Assembly (NCBI GenBank): GCA_900553515.1
Contig: USDN01000098.1
Span: 1 to 7,014, forward strand
Direction: 5' to 3'
Length of the DNA: 7,014 nt
Origin: an uncultured Blautia sp.
GTDB lineage: Bacteria; Bacillota; Clostridia; Lachnospirales; Lachnospiraceae
In this document: positions 5,435-7,014 of the stretch, piece by piece
How the letters are laid out: each line of letters begins with the position of its first letter
Numbering within the stretch: position 1 is the stretch's first letter
Notes under the pieces: model-generated
What the model was told of the DNA's origin: nothing
What the model saw: only the letters and a program-made list of their open reading frames with translations
Databases searched by the model: none
Translations under genes and position numbers: made by a program

Positions 5435-6261
5435 AATGCTTCACCTGCCTTTTCCAGTTCTTCCATAGCCTGCGCATACTGCTCATCATTCGGAGCTTTT
5501 CCGTGCCATCCTGCCTGGTCTTCCATAAAGGATACACCTTTACCCTTTAATGTTTTCATAACAATAGCTACAGGCATTCCCTTTACAGTTCTTGCCTCAT
5601 CAAAAGCAGCTTTCAGCTGATCCATATCGTTTCCGTCTTCCACATTGATCACATGGAAATTAAACGCTTCAAATTTTTTGTCAATAGGGTATGGAGAGCA
5701 TACTTCATCGATTCTTCCATCGATCTGAAGTCCGTTGTTGTCAACGATTACTACAAGATTATCCAGTTTACGGAAGCCTGCAAACATAGCCGCCTCCCAT
5801 ACCTGTCCCTCCTGGATCTCACCATCTCCAAGAAGAGTATATACTCTGTAGGAATCATTGCTCAGTTTTGCAGAGAGAGCCATACCTACTGCTGCAGAGA
5901 TACCCTGTCCCAGAGATCCGCTGGACATGTCAACTCCCGGAATATGTTTCATATCCGGATGTCCCTGAAGATAAGAGCCCAGATGACGAAGAGTCTTAAG
6001 ATCCTCTTTTGGGAAATATCCTCTCTCAGCCAGTACAGAATAAAGTCCCGGTGCAGTATGTCCCTTGGAAAGTACAAAACGGTCACGGTCTGCCTTCTTC
6101 GGATCTTTCGGGTCGATATTCATCTCTTCAAAATACAGATAAGTAAATAAATCAGCTGCAGAAAGGGATCCGCCCGGATGACCGGCCTTTGCAGCATGGA
6201 CTGCGGTCACAATGTCCTTACGGACTTCATTTGCAGTCTTCTGAAGCTCTAATTTATTCAT
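5422..6261 (-). CDS. tkt: Transketolase, N-terminal ThDP-diphosphate-binding subunit
   Basis: This 279-residue protein is the first half of a split transketolase; a full-length enzyme is about 650 residues. Key motifs are AGHPGGSLSAADL (26-38), RFVLSKGHTAPGLY (61-74) and GHPD (100-103, catalytic histidine region). SSGSLGQG (113-120) precedes the thiamine-diphosphate/Mg motif, which runs from GDGEIQEGQ (145-153) to VDNNGLQIDG (173-182). GWHGKAPN (251-258) supplies another substrate-site histidine. The active enzyme should be a heterotetramer with the product of the overlapping downstream gene. The start has a clear AAGGAG seven bases upstream. The gap to the transaldolase gene before it is only 21 bp, so the three genes form one operon. 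The protein is cytoplasmic, and all expected residues appear intact. Confidence 0.95.
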   Translation of the reverse strand: MNKLELQKTANEVRKDIVTAVHAAKAGHPGGSLSAADLFTYLYFEEMNIDPKDPKKADRDRFVLSKGHTAPGLYSVLAERGYFPKEDLKTLRHLGSYLQGHPDMKHIPGVDMSSGSLGQGISAAVGMALSAKLSNDSYRVYTLLGDGEIQEGQVWEAAMFAGFRKLDNLVVIVDNNGLQIDGRIDEVCSPYPIDKKFEAFNFHVINVEDGNDMDQLKAAFDEARTVKGMPVAIVMKTLKGKGVSFMEDQAGWHGKAPNDEQYAQAMEELEKAGEALCQM

Positions 6262-6282
6262 GATATTCTCCTTTTGTTCTGC

Positions 6283-6936
6283 TTATTCACCAAACACAGC
6301 TTTGTAATCCTGCTGGAATTTCTCGATACCTGCATCTGTCAGAGGATGATGTGTCATCTGCTCCAGAACTTTGTATGGTACAGTTGCAATATGGCCGCCT
6401 GCAAGAGCGCACTCTGTTACGTGCATCGGATGACGTACACTTGCACAGATGATCTCTGTCTCAAGACCTGCAATATCAAAGATCTGAACAATCTGACGGA
6501 TCAGTTCCACACCGTCTGTGGAAATATCATCCAGTCTTCCAAGGAACGGAGAAACATAGGTAGCACCTGCTCTTGCAGCAAGAAGCGCCTGATTTGCAGT
6601 GAAGATCAGAGTTACATTTGTCTTGATACCCTCTTTGGAAAGAACTTTGACAGCCTTCAGCCCCTCAACTGTCATAGGAATCTTTACAACCATGTTCGGG
6701 TGGATCTTGGCAATCTCACGGCCTTCTGCGATCATTCCCTCTGCATCTGTTGTAGTAGCCTTTACCTCACCGCTGATCGGTCCGTCTACAATTGAAGTAA
6801 TCTCTTTGATAACCTCTTTAAAATCTCTTCCTTCTTTTGCAATCAGAGACGGGTTTGTAGTTACACCACAGATGATCCCCATATCATTTGCTTTACGGAT
6901 ATCTTCTACATTTGCTGTGTCAATAAAAAATTTCAT
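6283..6936 (-). CDS. tal: TalC-type transaldolase (small fructose-6-phosphate aldolase-like family)
   Basis: This 217-residue protein is a full-length member of the small transaldolase/FSA family, a single TIM barrel. It opens MKFFIDTANVEDI, with CGVTTNPSLIAKEG (23-36). The Schiff-base lysine is K85 in VVKIPMT, and NVTLIFTANQALLAARAGA follows (107-125). Two positions separate true transaldolases from the aldolase FSA. FSA has Gln in AQVMATT and Tyr in APYVNR. This protein has Glu (E57, SGEVKATT) and Phe (F131, SPFLGR), so it is predicted to be transaldolase, transferring dihydroxyacetone from a ketose phosphate to an aldose phosphate, rather than FSA. The position next to transketolase supports this. 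A strong AGGAGGGA Shine-Dalgarno precedes the ATG. It is the first visible gene of tal-tktN-tktC. Automated annotation may label it FSA. Confidence 0.93.
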   Translation of the reverse strand: MKFFIDTANVEDIRKANDMGIICGVTTNPSLIAKEGRDFKEVIKEITSIVDGPISGEVKATTTDAEGMIAEGREIAKIHPNMVVKIPMTVEGLKAVKVLSKEGIKTNVTLIFTANQALLAARAGATYVSPFLGRLDDISTDGVELIRQIVQIFDIAGLETEIICASVRHPMHVTECALAGGHIATVPYKVLEQMTHHPLTDAGIEKFQQDYKAVFGE

Positions 6937-6960
6937 TCTTTTTCCCTCCTGTTTTGTTTT

Positions 6961-6987
6961 GGTAGTGTCAAAAACTACCTGTTTTTT
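6961..6987 (+). terminator. Short inverted repeat followed by a T-run, upstream of tal
   Basis: GGTAGT (6961-6966) and ACTACC (6974-6979) form a 6-bp stem with a 7-base loop, followed on the plus strand by TGTTTTTTATTG. That is the layout of a weak intrinsic terminator for plus-strand RNA, although no plus-strand gene ends here. On the minus strand the same repeat lies 24 bp ahead of the tal ATG, with no U-tract after it, where it could instead be an operator or a leader hairpin of the tal operon. I see no convincing sigma-A promoter for tal inside the window. Confidence 0.4.
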
Positions 6988-7014
6988 ATTGTTCTAAATC
7001 CTTTAAAACCTTGA
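6986..7014 (-). CDS. Possible 3' end of an unidentified gene upstream of tal (partial)
   Basis: Read on the minus strand from the right edge, one frame gives KVLKDLEQ and then TAA (6986-6988). The eight residues look like an ordinary helical C-terminus, and the stop is 49 bp before the tal start codon. If real, this gene would be co-directional with the tal operon and could share its transcript. Eight codons are too few to identify a product or to exclude chance. Confidence 0.25.

Noticed and set aside
6274..6795. Plus-strand frame of 173 codons opposite transaldolase
   Set aside because: The Cys-rich composition is typical of antisense translation, and it lies fully within a well-conserved gene.
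6966..6971. TTGACA on the minus strand upstream of tal as a -35 box
   Set aside because: The base positions 17 bp downstream fall in the Shine-Dalgarno (AGGAGGGA) and contain no -10-like sequence. The TTGACA lies across the hairpin loop.
1..7014. CRISPR array, insertion sequence, tRNA gene, riboswitch or prophage remnant
   Set aside because: No regularly spaced repeats, transposase frame, cloverleaf-like segment, conserved aptamer core or phage gene was seen. Gene content is chromosomal housekeeping plus envelope genes.

Overview
The window looks like a chromosomal segment of a low-to-mid-GC, endospore-forming Firmicute, most likely a Lachnospiraceae-type Clostridia (inference from protein style, gene order and codon use; no search was run). 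It holds seven genes: six on the minus strand and one, a YyaC-type spore protease homologue, on the plus strand.

Positions 1-305 contain no gene but are rich in signals, all reading leftward off the window. There are three tandem sigma-A promoters (each with a 17-bp spacer, with -10 boxes 103 and 105 bp apart), each with A-tracts upstream. The two proximal ones are near-duplicates ending in a small 5' hairpin. The leftmost 30 bases, read on the minus strand, resemble the boxA-containing leader of a Firmicute rRNA operon, so an rRNA operon probably begins just left of the window. A terminator for the cvpA-like operon (240-266) lies between the distal and middle promoters.

Positions 306-3784 carry three minus-strand envelope genes: an N-terminally unusual single-pass membrane protein with a C-terminal LysM domain (2363-3784), a DUF5711-like membrane-anchored beta-propeller-type protein (1030-2265) and a CvpA-family integral membrane protein (306-1016). 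A strong extended -10 promoter inside the 3' end of the LysM gene drives the last two. The N-terminal domain of the LysM protein resembles a JAB1/MPN (JAMM) metalloprotease fold that has lost its zinc ligands, which is the most novel-looking item here.

Positions 3946-4512 are yyaC, divergent from the LysM gene. It has a good match to a forespore sigma-F/sigma-G promoter and keeps the two aspartates expected of the germination-protease fold. Its 3' end overlaps the convergent transketolase gene by 17 bp.

Positions 4496-6936 are a compact minus-strand pentose-phosphate operon, tal - tktN - tktC: a small TalC-type transaldolase followed by a split transketolase (N-terminal ThDP-binding subunit, then the pyrimidine-binding and C-terminal subunit). 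Together these interconvert pentose, sedoheptulose and hexose/triose phosphates in the non-oxidative branch. The right edge holds a small hairpin and possibly the last codons of another minus-strand gene.
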